64,000 nucleotides of DNA. Origin: Termitomyces sp. T153. Taxonomy: Eukaryota > Basidiomycota > Agaricomycetes > Agaricales > Lyophyllaceae. Location: positions 124,001-188,000 of the forward strand of contig JACKQL020000004.1 of the NCBI GenBank assembly GCA_018296165.2, read 5' to 3'. The position numbers and the translations under genes were made by a program. The notes beneath the pieces are model-generated. The model saw only the letters and a program-made list of their open reading frames with translations. It was not told where the DNA came from and did no database searches. Positions 47,396-59,205 of the stretch are shown here, piece after piece; the first letter of the stretch is position 1, and each line of letters starts with the position of its first letter.

Positions 47396-47983
47396 GGTTA
47401 TCGGCCGATTTGGACGAACTCGTCCTGTCCGTCAAGCCATTTAAATTACTTTGGTAGAAAGAACTTTTCCCGTGAGTATTGTCAGGTTATATAGTTGATC
47501 TATAGAATCGATTTCGCCAAACACTGGATAAACTTTCTATGCACTGACTCCCGGAACTCGGAGATCAAGCTTGAAGCTCTGCCAATCAGACCATAACCAT
47601 CTAGCACGAGGACGGATACTGTCATCTAGGTCACTGACCTCTTGACCACTGTGGCCAGCAGTGGCAATAGAACACGGGTGCACACTGACGAGACGGAAAG
47701 GGTTCATCATTGATCGTCAAAATGCGACATATTATTACTATTATGAAATTTTCTCTCCTATTATATAGAGCGAGCGGATGCTCTGAGGTGTGTATAGTCC
47801 TATATTTAACACCTACTCATATACTAATTATTACTCTAATTCATTGGAAGAGTGGTTCAATATAGCTACTTACCACTATAGTAGATGCTCTAAGTTAATT
47901 CCTGACCGTCTCTCTCACAATTTATGGCACGGTGTGCACCGCTGACAATGCCGGTGGAACCAGACGAAAATTCAGCCTGAGGT
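47396..47983. other. Intergenic stretch
   Basis: 3' flank of the MATE gene. CpG content returns to normal at its left edge. No coding signal. Confidence 0.4.
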
Positions 47984-50259
47984 TTATAGCTGATCTTCCG
48001 TTGATTTGATCATTTTTCGACGCTGCTCTTCCCGAGAATTGCGTTTCGCCACTTCGAGAACCTCCTTTCTCCAATCGGTCCTCATCCAAGGAATGATCAG
48101 ACCCACACCGGTGAATGTCAGCCCTATCGTCAACCCAATCCACAACCCGGAAAGGCCGACATTGCATCGAAACGCGAGCCATAATCCTATAGGTACACCT
48201 AGAAAGATATTTAGTTGAGGTATCGCCTGCACGGCAAAGGAACACTTACCAAAGAAAAAATACCCACTGAGAGCGGATTAGAACACCTCAGCTGCTTTTT
48301 CAAGTTCTTTTAATTATCTTACCTGAAGTTCATCAAAGCACTAACAAACTGAGCGGATTCAATCAGAATATAGACGCTTGTAATGAAGAGATTTGCACAT
48401 ACCTGTTTGCCTTGCACTCGCAGGTGCCCGATGCCCATTTGTGCAAGACCAGTGGGAAATTGTTGCAATGCGATCACTGGAACCACAGAGGAAACGAGAG
48501 TCACGACAGCTGGAATGATGCGTGGAATCGGCTTCCTTTGATCGTCATTGGAACCATACCTGGGTCATCACTATACAACTTGGGCCATGTATGTCGTGTT
48601 AGAAGAAGCCCTAGGCTATAACAATCGTACTTCACTCAGTCGCTAAAGCCACTAAATCACCAAGGTTCTATACCTTGTGATGCCTGACAACACCAGTGCT
48701 ACTACCATCCCTGCTCTGCTTGCAGCACTTGCACGAATTGCGTTCTTCTCACCGAGCAGATTTCCTACACTATGAGGACGTGAATAGTGGAGGCCACAAG
48801 AGGGAGCTGAACTAACCGAATCGTGGCAGCGGTCGCGATCGAGGACAAAATTTGGAAAGTCACACCCGATGACGAAATCAAGATCGACTGACAGGCGAGA
48901 GCGGTTGGACCTAAGCTAAGAAGAATCATTGGAAGAGGGTTAAGATACAGAAGTGCCTGGAATTACTAGGATGTAGCCAATGCAATACATTCCCAGGCCC
49001 ACCATGTAGACGTCACCTGAGCTGTAGGCGATCAGATAGGTGTGAGAGAAATAGCCACTTGACGTACCAACACCCGACAAACCAAGACGCGTAATAATAC
49101 CCAGATCGTAGAACATCTTCATGGAGAGGGGATGCCAAGCAGTTTTTGGGGCCAGATATCGGCCGTACATGAGTGAACCTATCGAGATAAGGTAATATGA
49201 TACCACAGTGGCTATAGGAGCGCCAATGAAACCCAAACGGATTTGTTGGGGGCCCCAAACTGAGAGTATTTGAGCAAGGAAGTACCAATGTCGCAACTCA
49301 CTAACCTAGAAGATAATTCATCAAACAATTTATTGGGGCTACGTACAACATCATCTTTGGCTGAACGGATAACAGTCCTGAAGCAAAGTGTTACTTGTAG
49401 AAATGCCTCAAGGGAGAATGAAACGTACTCTGTGATTGAAAGTAGCGACTACATGCGGTTGACAGCAACTTGAAAATCAAGAAGTCATACGTGACTCACC
49501 GACTAATGATGTTAAATATCAATGCTACGAGAGACCATTGACTCCAAGCACCAGTAGACCAGAGACTTGGGTACGAACCTGGTAGACCTAATGACAACCA
49601 ACGTAGGTATAACCCCGCTAGGCGAGACACCTCTCGATCTTGTTGCAGTGCTACAAATATTGTCTCGATGTTGTGCCAGACAATCAATACCGGCTACGCG
49701 GGCCTCGTTAGCGGCGGAAAGGTTGATCAAAGGTTGGTAACACACCACCAGCGCACAAATCATTACAACAGCTAATGAAGATCATCAAACAACCCAAAAA
49801 TAACAAGAGCAGCAAGAATACCCATGCGCTGTGTCCACAGACCGACAAGTTGAGGCTGTGGCGATGTGAAAGCCGCTGGGAGGATAGTGTCGAGTCCAGT
49901 AGCAAGCCCCTGGAGCACACTGATACCAGTAACATTTGCAGTCATTGTGCCAAGACTGACCGCAGCGAGGGCAGTCGTTGACAAATGACCGATCGAGATC
50001 AGGTTTGCTCCAATCATGCTATGCTCCAACCACTGTGCCCTATTGAGTAGCAAAGGTAAGTGTTGCTGAGGGCAAAAGAAAGAAGAAGAGGTGCCGACCC
50101 GAGTATTGGACACACATATCGAAGAAGCGTTCGTAGCTCTTCCCAGAATATCCTCGGAGTGGACGTCGACTCTACCTTGGAGGGATCCCAAGCGATTTCG
50201 TTTCCTCGGAGAAGAGGGGTCGTTTCGCCCTCATACTGCTCTTCCTGTGATAAAGACAT
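47984..50259 (-). CDS. MATE-family efflux transporter
   Basis: A polytopic membrane protein of the multidrug and toxic compound extrusion family, expected in the vacuolar or plasma membrane as a cation-coupled exporter. The N-terminus MSLSQEEQYEGETTPLLRGN is hydrophilic. Helices follow: LRYVCPILGSAPLLL, MIGANLISIGHLSTTALAAV and SLGTMTANVTGISVLQGLAT, then GLDTILPAAF, the highly conserved MATE segment. Later exons give RLAGLYLRWLSLGLPG and a final helix SGLWIGLTIGLTFTGVGLII before a basic tail (WRKEVLEVAKRNSREEQRRK) and TAA. Many short introns. An in-frame ATG 21 codons upstream (50322) is an alternative start. Substrate unknown. Confidence 0.88.
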
Positions 50260-50860
50260 GATACGAATAGTAGAAATGCAAGGAGAGACCGATATATCAC
50301 AAGAGAACGGGAATGGCAGCACGATAACGTATGTCCAGGACCAGGATAATGTTTAAATTAAGTCGCCAATGCTACCAGTGCCGAAGAGGCCAGATAGATG
50401 CAGTAAGTGTTATGCTCCTGAGGGCAATCTGCGAATAACAAAAAGTTCGGAAGCTAAGTAGCGAGGAGTTGGATTCATGCATTCAGTGACGCGGACATTG
50501 TACCGCATTGTATGAAAGGAACCATTTTCACTCAGTTTTGTCGCCCAATCTGCCCATTATGTCCTGCGAAACGAGGGACCAACAGTCGACTGTGATGGAT
50601 CAAGAGGTTCTAAGTGGAAATTCCTGAAAGGCTCTTGCCCCTATCGTCGCGCCATCCATGATGGAAGTCAACACTACGCCTCTTGTTTTGCCATGAGGAT
50701 TGGTTTTGAACGGAAAACAGTTGCTTGCAAGAAAATGAGACACGATGAAGTACAGATTCAAGGAGCGGATTTACTATGTTAAGCTTCGCATGTACTTGAG
50801 TAAAGTGGTGGAACTGCCACACGACTCGACTTATACGGTAATTACGTCCATGTTTAATGG
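50260..50860. other. Intergenic stretch upstream of the MATE gene
   Basis: About 600 bp, probably the MATE promoter and the flank of the duplicated segment. No gene seen. Confidence 0.4.
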
Positions 50861-50869
50861 TCTGACAAC

Positions 50870-51750
50870 GGACCAGAAATATTAATAATGTTGTGTTAGG
50901 CATGTACGCCCACATTCGAGCCGAAGTTCTGACTTTCAAAATTAGAAAGTAACCTTCACAAAGAACATGTACCGTACAGTCCGGGTATAATAGCACCACA
51001 TATGAACTTCAAGCACTTAAAGTCTTATGCTGTTCCTCAAAACTTTTGGCTTCGCTTTCGGCCTTCTCTATAGTCTTCGCTAATTTCTCCTCCCTTATCT
51101 GAAGACGCCGCTCCAAACCAAGAATCAGCATGCAGACCTGCTCCAAATGCGTAGACATAATCTCTGTTTTCTGCGTTGTTCGAAGCTGCCTGTGCCGGAC
51201 GACGTGTCGTAGCAGGACTTGATAAAGCTGGAGTACTGTGTGTAGCAGGGGAGATGTCAAGAGACGACTAGCGGAATTTCTTCGTTATTAAAGTAATAAA
51301 GAGATGTTGGAAGAATCGTTCCAATAACGAACCTGCCAATTCTCTCCTGCAAGCCGCGAGCGCCTGTTTAAGCATCTTCTCGCGTTTTCGGACCCTTGAA
51401 AACACGAAGTTTATTTACAATGGTTCGAAGAACAGGGAACACACCGATCAAGCTCAGCCATGCATCTTTCATTCTCCCGTTGTGTCCCTTGCAACAAGAG
51501 ATCAAGATTCTTGTATTCCTTTTCTAACTGTTGAACGGTTTCTCAAGGTGGTCGTTGCACGAGTAACCTGTATCTGTGTTTGCAGCTGTCCTTAGACGTC
51601 GATTACTTTGAGAAAGTTCGAATATGGCAATAAGAGAAACGGTACACGCTTTGTCGTTCTCATCGGTACCGAGTGTCAGGGATGGGCGGGGGTAGTGACG
51701 TGCGCTCGCCTCATGTAGAAGATATTGCAAGTCACCAGACCACTAACAAT
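50870..51750 (-). pseudogene. Coiled-coil gene, dead duplicate (copy 1)
   Basis: Closely matches the intact coiled-coil gene at 52794-53585, exon and intron alike. The last exon (51009-51260) still reads MSTHLEQVCMLILGLERRLQ and REEKLAKTIEKAESEAKSFE to a stop. Upstream, an 11-bp deletion near 51560 (a CGAGT-to-AACCTG junction where copy 2 has TGCGCCTGCAG) shifts the frame, and part of the first exon is missing. Downstream similarity continues to about 50870, beyond the stop, so DNA and not an mRNA copy was duplicated. Confidence 0.75.
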
Positions 51751-51759
51751 GTTGGCTTC

Positions 51760-51860
51760 GCGTTAGTCATCGGCACCAAGTGCCAGGGATGGGCGGGGTG
51801 GCGTACGCTTCGTGCTCGCCTCATTTTGAGAAGATACTTATTGCAAGTCACCGGACCAAG
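51760..51860. repeat. Third partial copy of the coiled-coil gene 5' segment
   Basis: The segment containing CATCGGCACCAAGTGCCAGG and GATGGGCGGGG, through CTCGCCTCAT and AAGTCACC, occurs here and also at about 51660-51745 and 53525-53612. It corresponds to the first exon and 5' flank of the coiled-coil gene. Confidence 0.75.
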
Positions 51861-51899
51861 GGGGTACCGGCTTTTGAAAAAAAGATCAGACGTCGAAAT

Positions 51900-52305
51900 T
51901 ATTTTTTGGCGCTAACTAACTACGTAATCGGGCACATTCTCAAAAAGGGTAACCAATGTTCGCCTTGTTACATAGGTCCTTCGATCCCACCGAACATTAG
52001 AGAATCACGCCGCGATAAACGGACGCAGCATGAAAGACCCTTTGGCTTCTTTTCTGGTGCCCCCATCAGTCCGCGTAGGATTGACTTCTCGGAGGAGTGT
52101 TGAAGAGAGTGGACCCTGTTCTAACTGCGGCTGGTTTCCCCACCCATCAGTGGACATTGATTCCGCATTGACGGTACTACTCTGTCGCTTTGGGCGGGTA
52201 CCTCCGGATATTGTAAAGTTGCTGGGTCGTTGGACATCTGATTCCTTCTTGCGGTATTGGCGATCATTGGAGGTCTTTGCCCCAATGCATGTCGAACTTT
52301 GAGGC
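51900..52305 (+). pseudogene. Tyrosine-recombinase relic (Crypton/DIRS-like C-terminus)
   Basis: Plus-strand fragments match the catalytic end of fungal tyrosine recombinases. KRVDPVLTAAGFP is followed, in a shifted frame, by ISGH-stop-FRI, the box carrying the catalytic His and Arg (usually SGHSFRIGG). VPPDIVKLLGRWTSDSFLRY and WRSLEVFAPMHVEL then hold the conserved Trp and the Tyr nucleophile region. Frameshifts and the stop show that it is dead. It lies between the two coiled-coil gene copies. Element ends could not be found. Confidence 0.75.
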
Positions 52306-52630
52306 CAGTCTTGTCAAACTTGGATCGCCGTCAGCCTTGGGTTGGGGGGTCATCTTGCTCTGCGCTGCCCCGTCGGCTTCCTCGTGGGGGTATTGACATC
52401 TTGGCATGCAGACGATCCCAGGCTCACTGTACTTTAGGACTACATGTACCTCACACCCACCACGAGACATCGTGTGTAGACGTTAGCGATCATCATTGGT
52501 ATATGATTTTTGAGTCACAGCGGGAACGAGCACGAAAACAACAACAACGTCCATAGTTCGAACAACAACAACAATGTCCATGGTTCGACAAAACAAAATT
52601 ACAAATAATCACACAACCTTAACGTCCTTG
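52306..52630. other. Spacer between recombinase relic and duplicate copy 2
   Basis: No coding signal. A short imperfect repeat of AACAACAACAA-(C/T)GTCCATGGTTCGA occurs around 52535-52590. Confidence 0.4.
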
Positions 52631-52793
52631 TAAAATGACCAGAAATGTACAATGGTAACAATGATGTGCTAGGCGTAGACGCCCAGATTTGAGCCGAGGT
52701 CCTGACTTGCAAAATTAGAAAGGTAACCCTCACAAAGAACATGTACCGTACAGTCCGTATAGAATATATACAATTGAGCACCACATCCGAACT

Positions 52794-53585
52794 TCAAGCA
52801 CTTAATGTCTTATGCTGTTCTTCAAACCTATTGGCTTCGCTTTCGGCCTTCTCTATAGTCTTCACTAATTTCTCCTCCCTTATCTGAAGACGCTGCTCCA
52901 TTCCAAGAATCAGCATGCGGACCTGCTCCAAACGCGTAGACATATCTCCGTTTTCTGCGTTGTTTGAAGCTGCCTGTGCCGGACGACGTGTCGTAGCAGG
53001 ACTTGATAAAGCTGGAGTGCTGTGTATAGCAGGGGCAATGTCAAGAGACGACTAGCGGAATTTCTTCATTATTAAGTAGACATTGGAAGAATCATTCCAA
53101 TAACGAACCTGCCAATTCTCTCCTGCAAGCCGCGCGAGCGCCTGTTCAAGCATCTTCTCGCGTTTTCGGACCCTTGAAAACACGAAGGTTATTTACAATG
53201 GTTCGAAGAACAGGGAACACACCGATCAAGCTCAGCCATGCATCTTTCATTCTCCCGTTGTGTCCCTTGCAACAAGAGATCAAGATTCTTGTATTCCTTT
53301 TCTAACTGTTGAACGGTTTCTAAAGGTGGTCGCTGCGCGAGTTGCGCCTGCAGAACCTGTATCTGGGTTTGCAGCTGTCCTTAGCCGTTAATTACTTTGA
53401 GAAAGTTCGAATATGGCAATAAGAGAAACGGTACACACTTTATCGTTTTCTCGGTCTTTGTCAAGCAATTGTCGGCGTAGAATATCCTCATTTGTCTCGT
53501 CGGCTTCACGGAGCATTCCTAGGTCATCGGCACCAAGTGCCAGGGATGGGCGGGGGCAGTGACGTGCGCTTTGTGCTCGCCTCAT
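52794..53585 (-). CDS. Coiled-coil hypothetical protein (copy 2, intact)
   Basis: Four exons with clean splices. It begins MRRAQSARHCPRPSLALGAD, then LREADETNEDILRRQLLDKD, and after an intron LQTQIQVLQAQLAQRPPLET. KEYKNLDLLLQGTQRENERC, VRKREKMLEQALARLAGEN, an Ala/Ser/Thr linker and RLEQVRMLILGMEQRLQIRE follow, ending EEQHKTLSA-TGA. About 200 residues, almost all predicted coiled coil, with heptad leucines. No catalytic domain; a structural or adaptor role is possible. Its dead duplicate lies 1.8 kb to the left. Confidence 0.65.
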
Positions 53586-54529
53586 GTTGAGAAGATATTA
53601 CAAGTCACCAAGACAAGGGTGCTCACACAAACAGGGTCATGCGATAAGATAAGATCGAGATCAAATACCGTACATCACGTGACAGAGTCCCAACCGTATG
53701 GGTTCGATTCGAACTGTATGCATAGAAGAGCATTGCTCTGTTGCTTCCCCTGCTGTGGATATGCCCACCTTCACGACAGATTGATCTCGATTTCTCGAAA
53801 ATCTTCCATCAACATTCTGGTGTATCTGATCGGGAAAGTGGCTTGTTTTCTCAATTCAAACTGTCACCAATAGCCATCCGATCTAGAATGGATGGCTGAG
53901 ACATGATCTTTACTCGTCAAATCCACTAGGTTAATACAGCTCGCTTGAGCCGCATCTTCATATCAATTACCATCCCTCTTTTGTTCATATGTGGATTACA
54001 GGGGTTCTGTTTCCAATATATCAGCTTGATCTGATTCTGAAAGGTGGAGGATGGCCTATGGACGACTTCCCCCCCTTGCCACCCACCTCTACCTACATGG
54101 ATAGCAGCCCCGCAGATACCGCCAGGACGATCAGAATTGTGGAGGCATATTGCGAATTGCGAAAGAGACATATCTTGGAAGCATACGCCACAACGAATGT
54201 CCAGGTTTATAGTCCGTGACTGGCTGGAGACTATGTCCTAGGTGATTTGGTCAGATTCTATGTACACAATTCTCCACTGCACCGGCACCTAGACTAACCG
54301 GTTTTATCAAGGCGTTATGTACAATGTACATCATCTACGGCATTTCGCTATAGTCATCATCTATCATGATCACGCTCGGCTCACCGAAGACTGTCGCCGA
54401 ACACAACGCACCGAACAGAACCAATGTGCTGGGCAGGTGTCTATCCGATAATCATTCGACACCTTCATGTCAACGGTATCATGGATAAAATGGCCATGCC
54501 CACACCACATTCTCTTCAGACTTCCCAAC
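53586..54529. other. Intergenic stretch
   Basis: About 940 bp containing the 5' flanks of the coiled-coil gene (leftward) and the aspartic protease (rightward). No other gene supported. Confidence 0.4.
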
Positions 54530-56347
54530 ATGCTAGTCTATTCCTCTCTTTCTTTGCTCCTACTCTCCTTCTCTCTAACCGTGAACACAGCAGTTATTCG
54601 TCGCGACTCTCCAGTCAACTTCCCTCTCAAGAAACGTCTTGACCTCAAGTCTGGCTCTTTGAATTTGAAGAATGTCGTTCTTCGTGATGTCGCCCGGGCT
54701 AAATCCCTACGCAGCCGCGCTCAGACAATACTCGATGGTGGAGTGATCAACGACATTGTCTCAAAGTTGATCAGAGACGAAGTCCACGAGGAAGGAGTCA
54801 GTAATAGTGCTGTATTCTATACGGCATCTATCGGAGTCGGCACTCCCCCGACGACCTGTAGGTTGATCCAAGCCATATAGATGAACAATTGATCACTAAC
54901 TCGACTTGCAAGACGAGGTGCTCGTCGATACTGGAAGGTCAGCTTTCTGTCCTTACAGTGGTCCAAGCGAGGCTGAATTACAGCTAGTTCGAACACCTGG
55001 ATCGGTGCTCAACCGAACAATTCCTATAAGGTCACGAAGTCAAGTGTGAAAACGAAAGATACAGTCGTGAGAAAGACTTTCACTTGCTCTGTATGCCAGT
55101 CATTCAAGTTTCGTCATTTAGAGCGTCTCATACGGTTCTGGTTCCTTCTCAGGTGGGCTGTTTATTACACCTAACTCATAGGATTTGTGATTCAGCTGAC
55201 TGTTTCAAACATTAGGGAATGAATTTTTGGATTCAGTGACGCTCGGCAGTGATCTGGTCCTTGTCAATCAGTCGATCGGTGTTGCCACTACGGTGAGTTG
55301 CGACCTTTTCTGCCTATTGTCTCGGATACCTTACATCTTTTTGCCAGTCACAAGGGCTAGATGTCGATGGTATACTTGGGTTAGGCATATTCTATATCAT
55401 CTTGGACTATGCTTATCTTCCGCCACATCTAGCATTGGCCCCAATGACCTCACACTTAGGACACTCAGTCCACCGAACGGCCAACCCATTCCCACTGTGA
55501 CAGATACCGCATTCCAACAGGGACAGATCGGGTTGAATGAAATTGGCGTCTACTTTGAACCAATCGTGAGCTCTTCCCAGGGCGCAGGGCAGCTTTCTTT
55601 CGGTGACCGTCATCATGTTCATTAGCTGTACAGTATACTAACATATCACCTTCAGGCGGTGTCGACACGTCCAAGCTCATTGGTTCGATGCAGTTTACGT
55701 GAGTTATCGAGATCAAACCTCACTGGCACATGTTTTAAAGGGTATAGGTCTGTAACGTCTGTCCGACCCGCAAGCGCGTACTGGGGAATAGAACAAACGA
55801 TTCAATACGGCTCTGAAGCGTTACTTACTGGATCAGCTGGAATTGTTGACACAGGTATAGTGTTGTTCGGTTCCATCAGCACTCTTGAAGAGTTTTTCTT
55901 CAACAGGTACTACTTTGGTACTCGTTGCCACCGACGCCTTCGTTAAGTATCGCGATGCCGTTGGGGCGGTCTTGGATGAAGACACTGGACTGCTTCGGAT
56001 AAACTCTACACAGTCTAACCAGCTCAAGAGTCTGGTTTTCCAAATCTCGGGAGTAAGTCGCGCCTTAATCAATACGTGGGATTTTGGCTAATACAGCCTT
56101 TGCTTACCAGAACACTCTCGAGCTCACACCCAATGCACAGTTGTGGCCTCGTTCGTTGAATACAGCTATCGGAGGCAGTAATGACTATCTGTATTTGATC
56201 GTTGCAGACATTGGCGTCAAGAGTGGTTCCGGGCTGGATTTCATCAACGGATACACATTCCTCGAACGTTTCTATACTTCATTCGATACTGCTAACAAGA
56301 AGGTGGGCTTCGCCCAAACAGCTTTTACGAACTCGACGCTCAATTGA
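54530..56347 (+). CDS. Secreted aspartic protease, pepsin family (polyporopepsin-like)
   Basis: Begins with a signal peptide, MLVYSSLSLLLLSFSLTVNT, then a propeptide (RRDSPVNFPLKKRLDLKSG). The mature part includes FYTASIGVGTPPTT and the first active site LVDTGSSNTWIGAQPNN, which is formed across an intron (donor after GGAAG, acceptor CTAG). DSVTLGSDLVLVNQSIG, GLDVDGILGIGPNDLT and FGGVDTSKLIG-type segments follow. The second active site IVDTGTTLVLVATDAF also spans an intron. The end is GLDFINGYTFLERFYTSFDT and KKVGFAQTAF. Both catalytic Asp motifs are present, so it should be active extracellularly. About eight introns. An in-frame ATG 21 codons upstream would bury the signal peptide, so 54530 is preferred. 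Confidence 0.9.
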
Positions 56348-56634
56348 TCTCTGCGGGGATCCTTGTTTTCCGGAAGCTTTTTGCACCAGTATCCATATGT
56401 ATCTCTAGACTTTCGCTGTACAAAGATCAAGTTCGGACAGTACTACTTTCTATTATAACAATAGAAATAAAAAAATCGATGATATTCCTATGCTTCAAAA
56501 TGACTTGGTTGTCAGAGTCTTGGAAGGAATGCAGTCTATTTGTGCTGTACTGTGCTGTACTCGCTAATAGCTATTATACTTGCTGGTGATGGCCAATCTA
56601 TATATACTGCGAAACTTTGTAACACAGGCAAACT

Positions 56635-56900
56635 CGTATGGCTCAGAATCGCTTGGGAGGTTGCATAAAGCCTTGCTTTCCCTCGATGAAGGTGACCCTA
56701 TCGCAACGATAGAGCGGTTTAGGAGTCGTACACCATAATGACGATATGGACGAGAGGGTATCAAGAGTCCTGTTGAATATTCAATGATTTTATGCTAGGC
56801 AGCAATGTCAAACGCGACTGTTGTGAAGGAGAGAAGTGTATTACACTGGCACGCAGTCAGCAACCAGTTTACTATGAGTACAGTGTAGACACATTGAACA
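56635..56900 (+). pseudogene. Relic of the mitochondrial-presequence family (paralog D)
   Basis: A plus-strand fragment SLGRLHKALLSLDEGDPIAT aligns with FEKLQQVFLSSDEDNSIVKA of paralog B. Further on, CCTGTTGAATATTCAATGA then TTTATGCTAGGCAGCA closely matches the stop-codon region of B (CTGTTGGATATTCAATGACTTTGTGATAGGCAACA). There is no start and no upstream exon, and the frame is broken. It is a dead copy of the family, lying 260 bp upstream of intact paralog A. Confidence 0.65.
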
Positions 56901-57073
56901 AATACAACTACTTCAAGTTATCTCCTGCTTTCTTCGCTGTTTTGTACCATCACTCTACAACATGACCCTTACGCTGTAAAAGGCGCATAAGAGGTAGGCG
57001 TACTTGGCACGATTGTCAATTCTTGTTTCTTCAAATTGAAGGGAGTAGGACCGAGTACCACGGGTGTCACTGA

Positions 57074-57097
57074 TATAATATATATATATATATATAT
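57074..57097. repeat. TA dinucleotide microsatellite
   Basis: A run of about ten TA units, just upstream of paralog A. Confidence 0.85.
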
Positions 57098-57163
57098 CAC
57101 TGTTTACCTGTAGTGACCAAAACTTTTCAACACAGGCAAACTTAGAATTTTCTTTCCCACCAT

Positions 57164-57934
57164 ATGTTGGCCCGTTGGGCAGCCTCTCGTTCATTTCCAC
57201 ATTCGCGATGCAATGCTTTGATATCTACGTCTAGAAGGACATTCTTTCATGGTCCTCCGCGATCCTCTTTGAGCCAAGGCCAAGCTCGCCTATCGACATG
57301 GTCATCAAGAGCCTTCTATCGAAAAGATGGGACACCTCGGTCGAAGGCCAAAGGCCTCATGATAGGTCTGTCGTTCCCTTTCAAATATTTATCGTTACTA
57401 AGAGCTGGGACTTGCGAAAATGTAGGCTTTTTCGCTATTGTGTTCCTTGGGGCATCTTCAGCGGTGGAAATGATTGAAGAATTGGAAGATGCCAACTTGA
57501 TCCTTTGTTACCTGGTGCACATCCAACGCATGGACACTGAGTTTTCCTCATTGGACGTAACGGACTTCGATGCCGTACTAAAATACTTCCTGTCAGTGAA
57601 CTATTTCCGTGCCGAAGAGCAGACAGACCTCTTCGATTCCATTTCGATTGCAGTAAATGACCTCACTGGAGAGAAACGGGAAGAGTTGCATACAATCATG
57701 CGAAAGGCAATTGAAGAGATACATCAGATTTTGATCGACAGCAAAGGACAGGATCCGTTAGAGACGGGCTGCCAGACACTCTGTTCTTTCAACTTGGCAC
57801 TCTGTTCCTTATCGATCATCCTAGACCACGAGTTTGTAGACAATGATTTTGTGAGGAGGTCAGAGATGTATGCTCAGGGTATGACGCCGAAGGACCGTGC
57901 CCCCAAACGCGGCGATTACGAGGTCGTGGGGTAG
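57164..57934 (+). CDS. Predicted mitochondrial membrane protein family, paralog A
   Basis: The N-terminus MLARWAASRSFPHSRCNALI then STSRRTFFHGPPRSSL is Arg/Ser-rich with no acidic residues, a typical mitochondrial presequence. YRKDGTPRSKAKGLMIG follows. Paralogy with B and C places an intron at 57366-57425 (GTCTGT donor, GTAG acceptor). It is 60 bp without a stop, so the unspliced frame also stays open. After it comes one hydrophobic segment (FFAIVFLGASSAV), then a helical domain with EFSSLDVTDFDAVLKYF and GEKREELHTIMRKAIEEIHQ. It ends DRAPKRGDYEVVG. I know no named family; the function is unknown. Confidence 0.7.
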   Translation: MLARWAASRSFPHSRCNALISTSRRTFFHGPPRSSLSQGQARLSTWSSRAFYRKDGTPRSKAKGLMIGLSFPFKYLSLLRAGTCENVGFFAIVFLGASSAVEMIEELEDANLILCYLVHIQRMDTEFSSLDVTDFDAVLKYFLSVNYFRAEEQTDLFDSISIAVNDLTGEKREELHTIMRKAIEEIHQILIDSKGQDPLETGCQTLCSFNLALCSLSIILDHEFVDNDFVRRSEMYAQGMTPKDRAPKRGDYEVVG

Positions 57935-58471
57935 AGGTAAGTCGACTATTTCTATCCACGTGTCATTCTGTTCTTATGGTCTCTGAAACTGCAGCTTTTC
58001 CAACGCTTGCATTGTTGGAATGGTTGTTCAAATCTCGCCAAATTTCGTACTCGTAATCTGAGCAGGTTGATGATTTCCCCGAGGAATCTTGACGATGGTC
58101 GAATATTTAGAGGATATTGTCGAAGATCTCCGTTACATCATGCTCAACATTGAATGGTTAGTTGGCGGTTGTTCTGTGGGACGAGAGGAGTAGACATCTT
58201 CCGCTCTTCCTTACATGACGTACTCAAGCATGTATAGTCATCTTCTTTTCTCTTTCTCTTTTTCGTGATAGACAATAAAGGTGAGAGATATGGAAAGCCA
58301 CGAGATCTGAAGTCTATGTTGGGTCTTGAAATATGCCATCTTATCGCAATCACGAAACACACTTTATCTTTCAGGTACATAAAAGGGACTGCATCAAGAG
58401 TTGTATGATATAAGCCATCTTTCGCAAACAATACACCCAAACTCCCGCTTTTTGTCTTTGTACTTCGCGCA
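57935..58471. other. Spacer between paralogs A and B
   Basis: 537 bp, no gene supported. It holds the B promoter. Confidence 0.4.
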
Positions 58472-59205
58472 ATGCTCTCCCGTCAGGCTGTAACTTGCAC
58501 GTTCTCACAAGTACGATGGCTTGCATCAAGGACAGGATCTAAAAGATCATTATCCCGTCTCTCAACTTCGGCCTATCGTGCGTCGAACGGGTCAACAAAT
58601 ACGAATTATCGTTACAACGGGCCACCTCAATCGTCTTTCCCACTCAGAAACATCCTGCGAATCGGTCTGTAGGCTTCTATTCTAGGTTGTCTTGATCTCA
58701 CCAATAATTCCTATCAATGGCAGCTTGCTGCACAGCTCTTGTGTGGTCCGTCTTCCGTAAAGAGGAGAAAGTAAAGTTTATGTACGAATATAGCCATCAG
58801 CTTAACAACGCTCTCCGCCGTCTTATATACATCGAGCGTGTATATCCAGAATTCGCCTCTCTGGAGACCTCAAACTATGACCAGTTACTCACCTATTTCG
58901 AGAAGATATGGTTCATTGGCTACGTTACCGATCCCTCAAGTCGTATGGATCTTACACTTGGCACAATAGAGAGACAACTTGAGCATTGGGCTTCCTTTCG
59001 GAAATTGACCGGATCGCAACGCAAGGAGGCTCACGCTCGTCTATTGTCGTCGTTCGAGAAGTTGCAGCAAGTTTTCCTTTCCTCAGACGAAGATAACTCC
59101 ATCGTAAAGGCCAGCGCAGTGGTATTATGTGTGCTGGAAGCGGTCGGGGGTTTGTATTCCATACTTGCGCCGGCTCGCTCCAAGGATCTGTTGGATATTC
59201 AATGA
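58472..59205 (+). CDS. Predicted mitochondrial membrane protein family, paralog B
   Basis: Exon 1 (58472-58664) encodes a basic presequence, MLSRQAVTCTFSQVRWLASR and TGSKRSLSRLSTSAYR. The intron 58665-58723 has the GTCTGT donor shared by A and C. Exon 2 opens with a hydrophobic segment (ACCTALVWSVF), then EKVKFMYEYSHQLNNALRRL, EFASLETSNYDQLLTYF, SQRKEAHARLLSSFEKLQQV and AVVLCVLEAVGGLYSILAP. The E(F/L)xSL(D/E)TS(D/N) motif and the following helices align with A and C, although overall identity is low. Stop at 59203-59205. Confidence 0.7.

Noticed and set aside
51009..51260. Independent small gene of 83 codons
   Set aside because: It is the last exon of the dead duplicate of the coiled-coil gene at 52794-53585.
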